Notes: generated by a model from the letters alone, not told the origin. 48,424 nt of DNA from CAYUCJ01 sp049282265 (GCA_049282265.1 JBAPTR010000032.1:1-48424), one strand, 5' to 3'; positions 7,312-15,063 are shown, counted from the first letter of the stretch. Translations and numbers: made by a program.

Positions 7312-8655
7312 TTATACGGTGAGATAGGTAATAGAGGGTCGCTCAAGCTTCCATTTCAGGTTTTGCAGAAAGTCGGCTGCCATTGCTCCATCAATGATCC
7401 TGTGATCTACTGAAAGTCCAATTTGAGCTATTCGTTTCACCTTGACCTGACCCTTTTCCATCACGAGTTTTTCGTCTGTTTTCCCGATGGAAAGGATACC
7501 GCTTTGGGGAGGGTTGAGGATCGCGGTGAAGTGCGTGATATCGTACTGCGCCAGGCTTGAGATGGTGAAAGTCCCCCTTTCCATTTCCTCCAGGGTTAAC
7601 TTCCCCTGCCGGGCCCGCTGTACCAGATCGATCCGCTGCCGCGCTATGTCAACCAGGCCTGACCGGTCCGCATTTTTTATGGCCGGAACAATAAGGCCCT
7701 CGGGCATTGCGACCGCCAAACCCACGTTCACCTCGGACATGATGTGGATATCCTCTCCCTTGATCTGGGCATTAAGCATTGGAAAATCCAGGATATTCAA
7801 GGCCACTGCCTTTATGATAAAATCATTGATGGAAAGGCGCAAATCGAAACGTTTTTCCAGGCCGGGCAATACGACGCTACGGAATTCAAGCAGCGGATCA
7901 AGGCACGTATCCGTAAAAAAGTAGATATGAGGCGCTGAAAAAGCACTTTCAGACATTTTTCTGGCAATGACTTTTCGAACGGTACTCATGGGGATCACAG
8001 TCCCTAAAGGCGTGCCTGTTGTCTCAGATTCCTTGAGAAAGGCCTGAACATCCTGGCGCATGATGCGGTCCCGAACACCTGTTCCAGCCACCTGTTCGAG
8101 CGGGATGCGTTCTTTTTCAGCGAGCCGTCTTGCAAGGGTTGAGGCCCGGACGTCTGATGGACGCGCTGTTCCGGCGATCATCGCTTCGACATCTCCGGCA
8201 AAAATGAGGCCATCGGGCCCGGTACCCGAAATATCCTGCAGATGGATGCCGTGCTCCTTGGCCATGCGCCTTGCCGCAGGAACCGCCTTGATGATGCCGT
8301 CCGGACCGGTCGCCATGGGTGCGTTTTCCTGAGGGGTGACCATGGTAACACTATCTACAGAATCTACAGACGACGGCGATTCAGCCTGGGGAACGTCTTC
8401 TTCGGAAAATTTCTCTCCGGGCTCCGTGATGATGCCAACCACGGTGAGGACAGGTACCTCAACACCCTCTGGAACCAGGATTTTTGCCAAGATACCACCG
8501 GCAGGAGACTCCACCTCGGTCGTTGCCTTTTCAACTTCGACCACAAAGATTGTTTCCCCCTTTTCGACGGAATCTCCTTCTTTTTTCACCCACTCAACAA
8601 TTTTTCCCTTCTCGACTGTAATGCCGAGCATCGGAAGAACAACTTCAGTTGCCAC
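7312..8655 (-). CDS. Dihydrolipoamide acyltransferase (E2) of a 2-oxoacid/acetoin dehydrogenase complex
   Basis: A 447-residue E2 core protein. Residues 1-80 are a lipoyl domain with the attachment lysine K43 in EVEKATTE. A linker leads to two peripheral-subunit-binding domain copies, around residues 123-160 (AVPAARRMAKEHGI...GTGPDG) and 169-208 (TLARRLAEKERIPL...GTG). The C-terminal acetyltransferase domain ends with the active-site SVDHRIIDGAMAADF. Most bacterial E2s carry one binding domain, so the doubled domain is notable. The start is GTG with GAGGAG ten bases upstream. It lies between E1 beta and E3. It transfers the acyl group from lipoyl to CoA; acetoin, pyruvate or a branched 2-oxoacid are all possible substrates. 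Confidence 0.93.
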   Translation of the reverse strand: MATEVVLPMLGITVEKGKIVEWVKKEGDSVEKGETIFVVEVEKATTEVESPAGGILAKILVPEGVEVPVLTVVGIITEPGEKFSEEDVPQAESPSSVDSVDSVTMVTPQENAPMATGPDGIIKAVPAARRMAKEHGIHLQDISGTGPDGLIFAGDVEAMIAGTARPSDVRASTLARRLAEKERIPLEQVAGTGVRDRIMRQDVQAFLKESETTGTPLGTVIPMSTVRKVIARKMSESAFSAPHIYFFTDTCLDPLLEFRSVVLPGLEKRFDLRLSINDFIIKAVALNILDFPMLNAQIKGEDIHIMSEVNVGLAVAMPEGLIVPAIKNADRSGLVDIARQRIDLVQRARQGKLTLEEMERGTFTISSLAQYDITHFTAILNPPQSGILSIGKTDEKLVMEKGQVKVKRIAQIGLSVDHRIIDGAMAADFLQNLKWKLERPSITYLTV

Positions 8656-8737
8656 CGGTTATTTCTCCTCTCTTACTTTGTAGCTATCCAAGGTCTTTTC
8701 GATCCAAGGACTCTCGTAAAAATAACTTCACATTTCC

Positions 8738-9718
8738 CTAAGCATATTCCATAAGACGCTGTACGGCCAGCAACAGGTCCTTCTCATCAGGAATATAGGC
8801 CTGCTCCAGAGGTGGCGAAAAAGGCACCGGGGTGTCAGGAGAGCATACCCTGAGGATGGGCGCCTTCAAAAAATAGATCATCTCTTCCGCAACCATGGCG
8901 GAAATCTCCGCTGCGACACCACAGGTTTTATGCCCTTCGTCGGCTACAAGAAGTCTTCCTGTTTTCTTGACGGAAGAAAAGATGGTTTCCCGGTCCAGGG
9001 GCGTCAATGTCCGCGGATCAACTATTTCCACATCAATGCCCTTTTTTGAAGCCTCTTCTGCAATGGCAAGTGATCGGAGTACCATGGCATGGGTAGCAAC
9101 GATAGTGAGATCTTTTCCTTCCCTTTTTACGTCGGCCTTTCCAAATGGAATGCTGTAGCTCTCTTCCGGGACAGGTCCTTTTTCCGCGTAGAGTTTTTTG
9201 TGTTCCACAAAGATAACAGGATTATCATTCTTTATGGCCTCTATCATGAGTCCTTTTGCATCATAAGGAGTTGACGGTGTAACCACCAACAAACCCGGGA
9301 TATGCATGAACCATGAGTGGAAACTCTGGGAATGCTGGGCAGCCGCCCCGCGTCCTGCGCCTATGTTGACCCGCAACACCATGGGAACACGGCCCCTTCC
9401 TCCAAACATATAATGCATTTTCGCCATTTGATTGACGATCATATCCATACAGACTGTTGTGAAATCGATGAACATGATCTCAACCACGGGACGCATCCCC
9501 GTTAGGGCCGCTCCGACACATCCTCCAACAAAAGCTGCCTCGGATATCGGTGTGTCCATTACCCGTTTAGGGCCGAATTCATCAAGCAATCCAGCGGTGA
9601 CTTGAAAAATACCCCCATACCGGCCGATGTCTTCTCCCAGCAGAACAACCCGCTCGTCTTCTTTCATGCATTCTTTTAAGGCTTCGTTAAGCGCCTGGGC
9701 ATAAGTAATCTCTCTCAT
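8738..9718 (-). CDS. 2-oxoacid/acetoin dehydrogenase E1 component, beta subunit
   Basis: A 326-residue transketolase-like E1 beta subunit. It begins MREITYAQALNEALKECM and has the pyrimidine-binding segment GEDIGRYGGIFQVTAGL, the segment DTPISEAAFVGGCVGAA, and the C-terminal transketolase domain with VDPRTLTPLD. Length and order match AcoB/PdhB proteins. Its start codon overlaps the stop of E1 alpha by four bases (ATGA), so the two subunits are translationally coupled. It forms the alpha2beta2 thiamine-diphosphate enzyme that decarboxylates or cleaves the substrate and passes the acyl group to the E2 lipoyl domain. Confidence 0.93.
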   Translation of the reverse strand: MREITYAQALNEALKECMKEDERVVLLGEDIGRYGGIFQVTAGLLDEFGPKRVMDTPISEAAFVGGCVGAALTGMRPVVEIMFIDFTTVCMDMIVNQMAKMHYMFGGRGRVPMVLRVNIGAGRGAAAQHSQSFHSWFMHIPGLLVVTPSTPYDAKGLMIEAIKNDNPVIFVEHKKLYAEKGPVPEESYSIPFGKADVKREGKDLTIVATHAMVLRSLAIAEEASKKGIDVEIVDPRTLTPLDRETIFSSVKKTGRLLVADEGHKTCGVAAEISAMVAEEMIYFLKAPILRVCSPDTPVPFSPPLEQAYIPDEKDLLLAVQRLMEYA

Positions 9719-10701
9719 TCTGTCTCCCCTTCTCTTATGTAAACGTCTTCGTACATCTCCTCCACTTTGGGAAACTCCGACTCGTTGGCAAAGGCGACGG
9801 CCTGATCGATCTCCTGCGTAACCTCTTTTTCAAGGGCTGCGACGGCCTTTTTCGCCAAGATTCTTTCCTCAATCAACTTCTTGGCCAGCTGTTTGATGGG
9901 ATCTTTCTTTTTCCATGCCTCAATCTCTTCTTGTGTCCGGTAACGTCTACCCTGATTGGGATCACCTTCATGATGACCACGCCACCTGTATGTCTTGCAT
10001 TCGATGAGAGTCGGACCTTCCTTGGCCCGTGCACGCTTCACAGCTTTCATTGCTTCCTCATATACTGCAATGACATTGTTGCCGTCCACCACAACGCCGG
10101 GCATATCGTAACCTGTGGCCCGTATAGCAATATCTTTTATGGGTTGGTGCATCTCCTGGCTGACCGAGATACCATATAAATTGTTCTCACAGACAAAAAC
10201 CACAGGGAGTTTATGAAGGGATGCCAGATTCAGGCTTTCATGGAAGGTGCCGTTATTGGACGCATCATCACCAAAAAAACACACAGTCACCTGGTCGGTT
10301 CCTCGCCATTTGGCTGACATCCCGGCACCCGTCGCAATAGGCAATCCTGCACCTGCTATTCCGTTGGCTCCGAGGATGCCGATCTCCATGTCGGCTATGT
10401 GCATGGAACCGCCTTTTCCCTTGCAATACCCTGTCTTCTTTCCGAATAGTTCGGCCATCATGTTCTTGAGGTTCGCACCCTTGGCAATGACATGACCGTG
10501 TCCCCGATGGGTGCTGGTGATGTAATCATCGGGTCTCAACACAGCGCAGATACCGGTTGCCACTGCCTCCTCTCCTAAATACAAGTGGGCCAAACCAGGA
10601 ACCAGGCCTCTGGCATACAAATCAACAATTCGTTCTTCAAACAAACGAATTCTGAGCATTGTCGTATAGAGTTCTCGCAGCTTGTTTTTTTCTATATTCA
10701 T
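9715..10701 (-). CDS. 2-oxoacid/acetoin dehydrogenase E1 component, alpha subunit
   Basis: A 328-residue E1 alpha subunit. It shows RIRLFEERI, the GKGGSMHIAD segment common to acetoin and pyruvate E1 alpha proteins, and the thiamine-diphosphate motif starting FFGDDASNNG and ending CENN. The third residue of the usual GDG triplet is Asp, giving GDD. The start is set at ATG 10701, which has GGAGGA upstream. A longer frame reaching 10788 would run through the sigma-54 promoter and is rejected. It is the first gene of the minus-strand operon. Presence of an AcoR-type activator and lipA nearby favours acetoin dehydrogenase, but the enzyme could also use another 2-oxoacid. Confidence 0.92.
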   Translation of the reverse strand: MNIEKNKLRELYTTMLRIRLFEERIVDLYARGLVPGLAHLYLGEEAVATGICAVLRPDDYITSTHRGHGHVIAKGANLKNMMAELFGKKTGYCKGKGGSMHIADMEIGILGANGIAGAGLPIATGAGMSAKWRGTDQVTVCFFGDDASNNGTFHESLNLASLHKLPVVFVCENNLYGISVSQEMHQPIKDIAIRATGYDMPGVVVDGNNVIAVYEEAMKAVKRARAKEGPTLIECKTYRWRGHHEGDPNQGRRYRTQEEIEAWKKKDPIKQLAKKLIEERILAKKAVAALEKEVTQEIDQAVAFANESEFPKVEEMYEDVYIREGETE

Positions 10702-10771
10702 TATTATTCCTCCGCAGCTTTTTCCAGCCCATTCAGTAAAATTCCCTGACAGTCTCGTTTCTCTAAATATT

Positions 10772-10787
10772 AGCATATAGTGTGCCA
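10772..10787 (-). promoter_or_regulatory. Sigma-54 promoter of the dehydrogenase operon
   Basis: On the minus strand the sequence reads TGGCACACTATATGCT. This matches the -24/-12 pattern TGGCAC-n5-TTGCW with perfect -24 (TGGCAC) and one mismatch at -12 (ATGCT). It lies about 70 bases before the E1 alpha ATG, leaving a short leader. An AcoR-type sigma-54 activator gene is 2.4 kb away. Assignment is by pattern only. Confidence 0.72.
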
Positions 10788-11096
10788 CTGGTTTTCCAAG
10801 TTTTGGCCTTTGTTTATGAGCTTGAACTTATTGAGAATTACGTTGGACAGACTGTTGAGCTGAAAGATTGCCACATCCTGTTGTCTGTTTCAAATCAGGT
10901 CAAGTGGCCGATATTGATACAATGCAGAGACTTTTTTTGATGCACCTTGCACTTGGCTGTCAGAAAGGGCTGGTGTAGGGTTCAATACCGACCGGTGGAT
11001 CCGTCCGGCCCTGGCCTATACCTATACTATGCTTCATTATGCCACCGTAAGAGTTTATCAAAGCATTCGCAAAAATCGCGTTCGCACACAGGCTCT
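10788..11096. promoter_or_regulatory. Shared control region between the divergent dehydrogenase operon and lipA
   Basis: About 310 bases without a gene lie between two outward-facing sigma-54 promoters, so activator sites serving both are expected here. Candidate dyads are GCCAC (near 10870) with GTGGC (near 10909), and ACAGAC (near 10848) with GTCTGT (near 10884), each with about 28 bases between arms. The 17-bp palindrome found before the cupin and regulator genes does not occur here. No specific site can be assigned with confidence. Confidence 0.4.
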
Positions 11097-11112
11097 TGGC
11101 ATAATGCTTGCT
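11097..11112 (+). promoter_or_regulatory. Sigma-54 promoter of lipA
   Basis: TGGCATAATGCTTGCT has TGGCA and TTGCT with the exact 6-base spacing of a -24/-12 promoter. Only the C of the -24 box (TGGCAC) and the following G differ. The predicted start near 11123 leaves about 24 bases to the lipA ATG. It mirrors the sigma-54 promoter of the divergent dehydrogenase operon. Confidence 0.66.
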
Positions 11113-11146
11113 TAGATTTCATTTGGGCATTCATCTGAAAAAATTT

Positions 11147-12088
11147 ATGGAAACCATAAATCACGCTTACCAGAAGAAAATCAATATGACGGATTCATCT
11201 TCGGGATCAAAGGATTTTTCAAGGGCAAAACCGCCGTGGCTCCGGCAACGTATGCCTCTACCCGGAAGTATCGCGCGGGTAAAGGAGATCGTTAAGGATG
11301 GCGGTCTGCAAACCGTATGTGTGGAGGCCCATTGCCCGAATCAAATGGAATGTTTCAGTAGCGGCACGGCTACTTTTTTATTGCTGGGACCAAGCTGCAC
11401 CCGGCACTGCACATTCTGCGCAGTGAGCAAGTCACCCGTCAATGCACCGGATCCAGACGAACCTGACCGCACGGCGAAGGCAGTGTCTGAGATGAAACTG
11501 GCCTTTTGCGTCCTGACCATGGTGACGAGAGACGACTTACCCGATGGGGGCGCCCTGCATATTGCAAAGGCCATTGAAGCTATCCGGGAAAAGTGCCCGG
11601 GGGTGGGAGTGGAAGTCCTTATTTCTGACCTGGCCGGCAACAAGGATGCCCTGGAGACAGTGTTTGCCAGTAAGCCGGAAGTGCTGAACCACAATATAGA
11701 AACAGTGCCCCGTCTATATCCGGAAGTCCGCCCGCAGGCCTCTTACAATCGCTCTCTGAAACTCCTCGGTCGCGCATCTTCACATAAGCCGCCAATGGTT
11801 ATCAAATCAGGACTCATGCTGGGCCTGGGAGAGACAAAAGAGGAGGTCCTCGGAAGCATGCATGACCTGCGCAAAGTCGGATGTCTTTCGCTCACCCTGG
11901 GCCAGTACCTGGCACCATCCGATCAGCACCATCCCGTTATCCGTTATGTTCCCCCAGAGGAATTCGCCGATTATGAAGCTGCGGCTTTGGCCCTTGGGTT
12001 CTCTGCGGCAGCCAGCTTTCCGCTCGTCAGGAGTTCCTATCGAGCTGAAGAACTCTATCATACAGCTCGCAACCATCTTCCCCCTTAA
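11147..12088 (+). CDS. lipA: Lipoyl synthase
   Basis: A radical-SAM enzyme that inserts two sulfurs into protein-bound octanoyl groups to make lipoyl cofactor. The auxiliary cluster cysteines are C58, C63 and C69 (CX4CX5C), and the radical-SAM cluster cysteines are C84, C88 and C91 (CTRHCTFC). The family segments LNHNIETVPRLYP, YNRSLKLL, GLMLGLGET and the C-terminal RSSYRAEE serine are present. The start is ATG 11147; an in-frame ATG at 11186 is an alternative, as neither has a strong ribosome site. It faces the E1-E2-E3 operon and supplies the cofactor for E2. No lipB or lplA is seen nearby, so the octanoyl transfer step must be encoded elsewhere. Confidence 0.95.
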   Translation: METINHAYQKKINMTDSSSGSKDFSRAKPPWLRQRMPLPGSIARVKEIVKDGGLQTVCVEAHCPNQMECFSSGTATFLLLGPSCTRHCTFCAVSKSPVNAPDPDEPDRTAKAVSEMKLAFCVLTMVTRDDLPDGGALHIAKAIEAIREKCPGVGVEVLISDLAGNKDALETVFASKPEVLNHNIETVPRLYPEVRPQASYNRSLKLLGRASSHKPPMVIKSGLMLGLGETKEEVLGSMHDLRKVGCLSLTLGQYLAPSDQHHPVIRYVPPEEFADYEAAALALGFSAAASFPLVRSSYRAEELYHTARNHLPP

Positions 12089-12107
12089 ATTCCACTCCCC
12101 AAATCCC

Positions 12108-12160
12108 TGTCCCAAAATGAGACATCATGGGTTGATCCAATCGTTTCTTTAGCATATAAT
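12108..12160 (+). promoter_or_regulatory. Operator palindrome plus sigma-70 type promoter, copy A (upstream of the cupin gene)
   Basis: The palindrome TGTCCCAAAATGAGACA (12108-12124) is followed 7 bases later by TTGATC (12132-12137), a 17-base spacer and a perfect TATAAT (12155-12160). Similarity to copy B at 12803 continues downstream to about 12213, including TTTCTGAAACGATACGCTGA. The TCGTTTC and GAAACGA arms flank the -10 box. The arrangement suggests a regulated promoter; which protein binds is not shown. Confidence 0.68.
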
Positions 12161-12217
12161 GAAAATTGTTTTCTGAAACGATACGCTGAAGTAGAATATC
12201 TTCCGTTGAGAATAGTA

Positions 12218-12246
12218 TTGACACACAATACACAATTCCTTAAACT
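12218..12246 (+). promoter_or_regulatory. Second possible sigma-70 promoter of the cupin gene
   Basis: TTGACA (12218-12223), 17 bases, then TAAACT (12241-12246, four of six matches to TATAAT). It lies about 50 bases before the cupin start and just beyond the end of the duplicated module, so it is specific to the cupin gene. Confidence 0.5.
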
Positions 12247-12294
12247 TTTTCTTAAGAATGTATTTATTCACCTTTTTCAAGAAGCAGGAGGAAA

Positions 12295-12666
12295 ATGACT
12301 ATGGCAGGAAAACTTATTAAAATCACAAAGGACACCGCCTATGTGACCGATCCGCCCCATCACGAGAAGACTTACGCCTATCCCATGGTGAACCCCAAGG
12401 TATGCCCAGGCGCCCAGGTAGAATTTCATTTAACTGAGATAACCAAGGACGGCGCCGCGCTCGACGATATCCATCCTAATGAAGATCATGTGTTCTACGT
12501 TCTCTCAGGCCGCGCGACTGCCAAAGTAGGAGACGAAGAATTCCTGTGCGAACCCGGCGACGCGCTCTGGGTAGAGAAGAACACGGTCCATAATTTTACG
12601 GTCCTCGGCGGCGAGACCTTCCGTATCTGTGTTGTCTTCGCGCCGCCGCGTCCGATCTGGGGCTAA
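12295..12666 (+). CDS. Small cupin-domain protein
   Basis: A 123-residue single-domain cupin. Motif 1 is seen in DIHPNEDHVFYVLSGRATA (His, His and a G-rich turn, though the usual Glu is not obvious) and motif 2 in PGDALWVEKNTVHNF with the last metal His. The start is ATG 12295 with AGGAGG 4 bases away. ATG 12301 is equally close to a usable spacing. Cupins of this size may be isomerases, dioxygenases or ligand sensors. It stands alone between lipA and the activator gene, with a strong terminator after it. Because it shares a promoter module with the activator gene it is probably part of the same regulon. Function not known. Confidence 0.88.
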   Translation: MTMAGKLIKITKDTAYVTDPPHHEKTYAYPMVNPKVCPGAQVEFHLTEITKDGAALDDIHPNEDHVFYVLSGRATAKVGDEEFLCEPGDALWVEKNTVHNFTVLGGETFRICVVFAPPRPIWG

Positions 12667-12700
12667 ACAGCAGGAACCTCTTTAAGGATTGCCTGCTGTT
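12666..12700 (+). other. Stem-loop directly after the cupin stop codon
   Basis: AACAGCAGG (12666-12674) and CCTGCTGTT (12692-12700) form a perfect 9-bp stem that starts at the last base of the stop codon. No U-run follows. It may stabilise the mRNA 3' end ahead of the terminator at 12716. Confidence 0.5.
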
Positions 12701-12715
12701 AACCCATCGTTTCTC

Positions 12716-12763
12716 AGGGCGCACTCACTTCTCTCTTGAGATGAGTGCGCCCTTTCTATTTTA
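12716..12763 (+). terminator. Rho-independent terminator after the cupin gene
   Basis: AGGGCGCACTCA (12716-12727) pairs perfectly over 12 bp with TGAGTGCGCCCT (12742-12753), and TTTCTATTTT follows. This is a strong intrinsic terminator. It isolates the cupin transcript from the downstream regulator gene. Confidence 0.85.
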
Positions 12764-12802
12764 AGTGTCTTCTTCTCCCTTGAGTACTACTCCTCTAAGT
12801 CT

Positions 12803-12855
12803 TGTCCCAAAATGAGACATCATGGCTTGACCCAATCGTTTCTTTAGAATATAAT
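12803..12855 (+). promoter_or_regulatory. Operator palindrome plus sigma-70 type promoter, copy B (upstream of the activator gene)
   Basis: The same 17-base palindrome as copy A (12803-12819) is followed by TTGACC (12827-12832), a 17-base spacer and TATAAT (12850-12855). The rest of the module resumes at about 13018 (AATTGCTTTCTGAAACGATACGC) after an inserted element. The -35 box is slightly closer to consensus than in copy A. Confidence 0.68.
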
Positions 12856-12856
12856 A

Positions 12857-13011
12857 ATGATGACTTTGTAAAAAGTCATCATCGTGCCCATGGGCGGGCA
12901 CGCAAATCAATGGGGTGCTTTGCAACCCGTTGATTTGTAAGGAAACCGAAAATCGCACTTTTCGGTTTCCGTCAGTAAAAAGTTCAAGGACGGACTTTTT
13001 TCGATTCCATC
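12857..13011 (+). repeat. Multi-hairpin repeat element inserted between promoter and activator gene
   Basis: The element holds four successive palindromes. Hairpin 1 is ATGATGACTTT/AAAGTCATCAT (12857-12882). Hairpin 2 is AAATCAA...TTGATTT (12904-12936). Hairpin 3 is GGAAACCGAAAA/TTTTCGGTTTCC, a perfect 12-bp stem (12941-12970). Hairpin 4 is AAAAAGTTC/GGACTTTTT (12977-13000). Comparison with copy A of the promoter module, which lacks it, shows it is an insertion. AATAAT stands on both sides (12853-12858 and 13012-13017) and may be a target duplication. Related copies lie at 22897 (inverted) and 47957. Confidence 0.75.
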
Positions 13012-13089
13012 AATAATAATTGCTTTCTGAAACGATACGCTGAATATGAATATCTTCCGTTGGGAATATTCCCGAGGAGATGGAAATTT

Positions 13090-15063
13090 ATGAAACCTTT
13101 GCATGCTCTCGCTTCTCAATCTGAAGTCGTCTTAGAAGATCCCATCAGGATTTCATGGGAAGATGTCGTTCTTGAAGGCCATAAACCGCGTTATTCAATC
13201 AGGCCTGAAATCCTGAAATCGTGGCTTAAGTGCCGCGCAATAGGCGTGGATCCATTCAGTAAGAACTCCCCCCCCATTCTCTCCAGCAAACAACTGAACA
13301 AGCTGCTGAGGCACAATCGCAAACTTGTCGAAATCTCAAAGCCGGTGATGGATATGATCCAGATTTCTCTTACTGGATTCATCATCACCCTTATTGATAA
13401 GGATGGTTATGTACTGGTCGTTCGGGGAGACAAAGATATCCTTAAAATGGCAAGAGAAAACTATTATCAACCGGGTTGTTTGAGAAGCGTTGAGCATGCC
13501 GGCACAAATGCCATCGGCGTATGTTTATTGGAAGGAAAGCCCATACAGCTCACCGGGGCCGAACATTATAAGGTCTACCACCATCCTTGGACCTGTTCCT
13601 CCGCGCCCATTAAAGACCGCGACGGGAAAATTATTGGTGCCATAACCCTGTCAGGAAAGTCTATCGGAAGGCACAAGCACACCTTGGCACTGGTCATAGC
13701 TGCCGCGGAAACGATCGACGGCCGACTGCGCGAAATGGAATTGACGGCGGAAAAGCAACGTCTCAGCTCCATTATCTCTATGATTTTCAATGCCATTTCT
13801 GATGGGGTCATCGGTGTCGACAACAATCTGGACATCATTCGTATAAACAAAACGGCCGGCGAAATGTTGGGCCTTGACGTTGAAACGGCTTCCCGAAAAA
13901 GGCTGACTGAAATCATTCAGCCGGAAATGTCTCTTATTCAGGCGATCAAGAATAGAAAATCTTTAGCAGGCCAGGTCATCAGTTTCGTCTGTCCAAACGG
14001 TCACAAGAGTTATGTATGCTCACTTGATCCTCTCATGAACGCTTCAGGCCATACCTTCGGCGCGATTATCAAGATTGCTGAAAAAACGCGCATGATAAAT
14101 ATTACAAAAAGACTTAGCGGCAATTACGCTAAATATGAATTCAGAGATATCAAAGGCAACAATCGTGAGCTGAAAAAGCAGATAGAAATGGCTAAGATAG
14201 CCGCAAAGACAAACTCCAGAGTATTGATTATTGGTGAAAGTGGCACAGGCAAGGAGTTGTTCGCCCAGGCAATCCATAACCTTAGCAACAGAAAAAATGA
14301 ACCCTTTGTGGCTATTTCTTGTGCTGCCATCCCACGCGATCTGATCGAATCCGAACTCTTTGGTTACCGGGGCGGGGCTTTTACCGGTGCCCGGAGAGAG
14401 GGGCAGTTAGGAAAATTCGAGCTTGCGAACAAGGGGACGCTTTTTTTGGATGAAATCAACGGTCTGCCATTGGACCTGCAGGCCAAGCTGTTACGGGTTC
14501 TCCAGCAGAACGAGATTATGCGGCTGGGGGGCAGCAAGACGTTACCCATAGATGTAAGAGTGATTGCCGCGAGCAATGCCGACTTGATGCGAGAGATCGA
14601 GCACGGTAATTTTCGAGAGGATCTCTATTATCGGCTCAGTGTTGTTGAAATTACCGTTCCGCCCCTCCGTGATAGAATGGAAGACCTGGAATTGCTCATG
14701 GATCATATTATCAACCGGCAGTCTCAGGAAATGGGCTTCGGAACGCCCGAGATATCCAAAGAAGTACTGGAGGTCACGAGAGAATATCATTGGCCGGGGA
14801 ATGTCCGGGAGCTGGAAAACTGTCTTGAGCAGATGGTGCTCATTTCTCAGGGAGAACCCATTCGTAAAGATCACCTTCCTGTTAGGCTCTCGAAAAAACG
14901 CGTTGAATCCGTAAAAAATGCAAGCTCTCTCCATGAAGTCTATAAGCAGATGATTGAGGGAACTCTCAATCAGTGTAAGGGCAATATCTCCCTCGCGGCA
15001 AGAGAACTCAAGATAGCCAGAAGCACCCTCTACCGAAAAATGAAGGAATTCGATTTAATGTAA
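13090..15063 (+). CDS. Sigma-54-dependent activator of the AcoR type (GAF-PAS-AAA+-Fis)
   Basis: A 657-residue enhancer-binding protein. In order: an AcoR-like N-terminal segment and GAF-type sensor (about 60-205), a PAS-like domain (about 225-330), an AAA+ domain with Walker A GESGTGKE (382-389) and the sigma-54 contact loop GAFTGA (429-434), and a C-terminal Fis-type helix-turn-helix (about 615-655, ending near RELKIARSTLYRKM). There is no response-regulator receiver domain, so a small ligand is likely sensed. The start is ATG 13090 with CGAGGAGA upstream; a TTG at 13062 region is rejected. Sigma-54 promoters of the dehydrogenase operon and lipA are the obvious targets, by analogy with AcoR control of acetoin catabolism. 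Confidence 0.93.
   Translation: MKPLHALASQSEVVLEDPIRISWEDVVLEGHKPRYSIRPEILKSWLKCRAIGVDPFSKNSPPILSSKQLNKLLRHNRKLVEISKPVMDMIQISLTGFIITLIDKDGYVLVVRGDKDILKMARENYYQPGCLRSVEHAGTNAIGVCLLEGKPIQLTGAEHYKVYHHPWTCSSAPIKDRDGKIIGAITLSGKSIGRHKHTLALVIAAAETIDGRLREMELTAEKQRLSSIISMIFNAISDGVIGVDNNLDIIRINKTAGEMLGLDVETASRKRLTEIIQPEMSLIQAIKNRKSLAGQVISFVCPNGHKSYVCSLDPLMNASGHTFGAIIKIAEKTRMINITKRLSGNYAKYEFRDIKGNNRELKKQIEMAKIAAKTNSRVLIIGESGTGKELFAQAIHNLSNRKNEPFVAISCAAIPRDLIESELFGYRGGAFTGARREGQLGKFELANKGTLFLDEINGLPLDLQAKLLRVLQQNEIMRLGGSKTLPIDVRVIAASNADLMREIEHGNFREDLYYRLSVVEITVPPLRDRMEDLELLMDHIINRQSQEMGFGTPEISKEVLEVTREYHWPGNVRELENCLEQMVLISQGEPIRKDHLPVRLSKKRVESVKNASSLHEVYKQMIEGTLNQCKGNISLAARELKIARSTLYRKMKEFDLM

Noticed and set aside
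10702..10788. N-terminal extension of E1 alpha
   Set aside because: It would cover the sigma-54 promoter and lacks family similarity; ATG 10701 has a strong ribosome site.
12224..12240. A sigma-54 promoter upstream of the cupin gene
   Set aside because: No GG and GC pairs at the required 10-base spacing; the boxes fit a sigma-70 type promoter instead.
12857..13000. Hairpin series as a CRISPR array
   Set aside because: The four palindromes differ from each other, there are no regular spacers and no cas genes.
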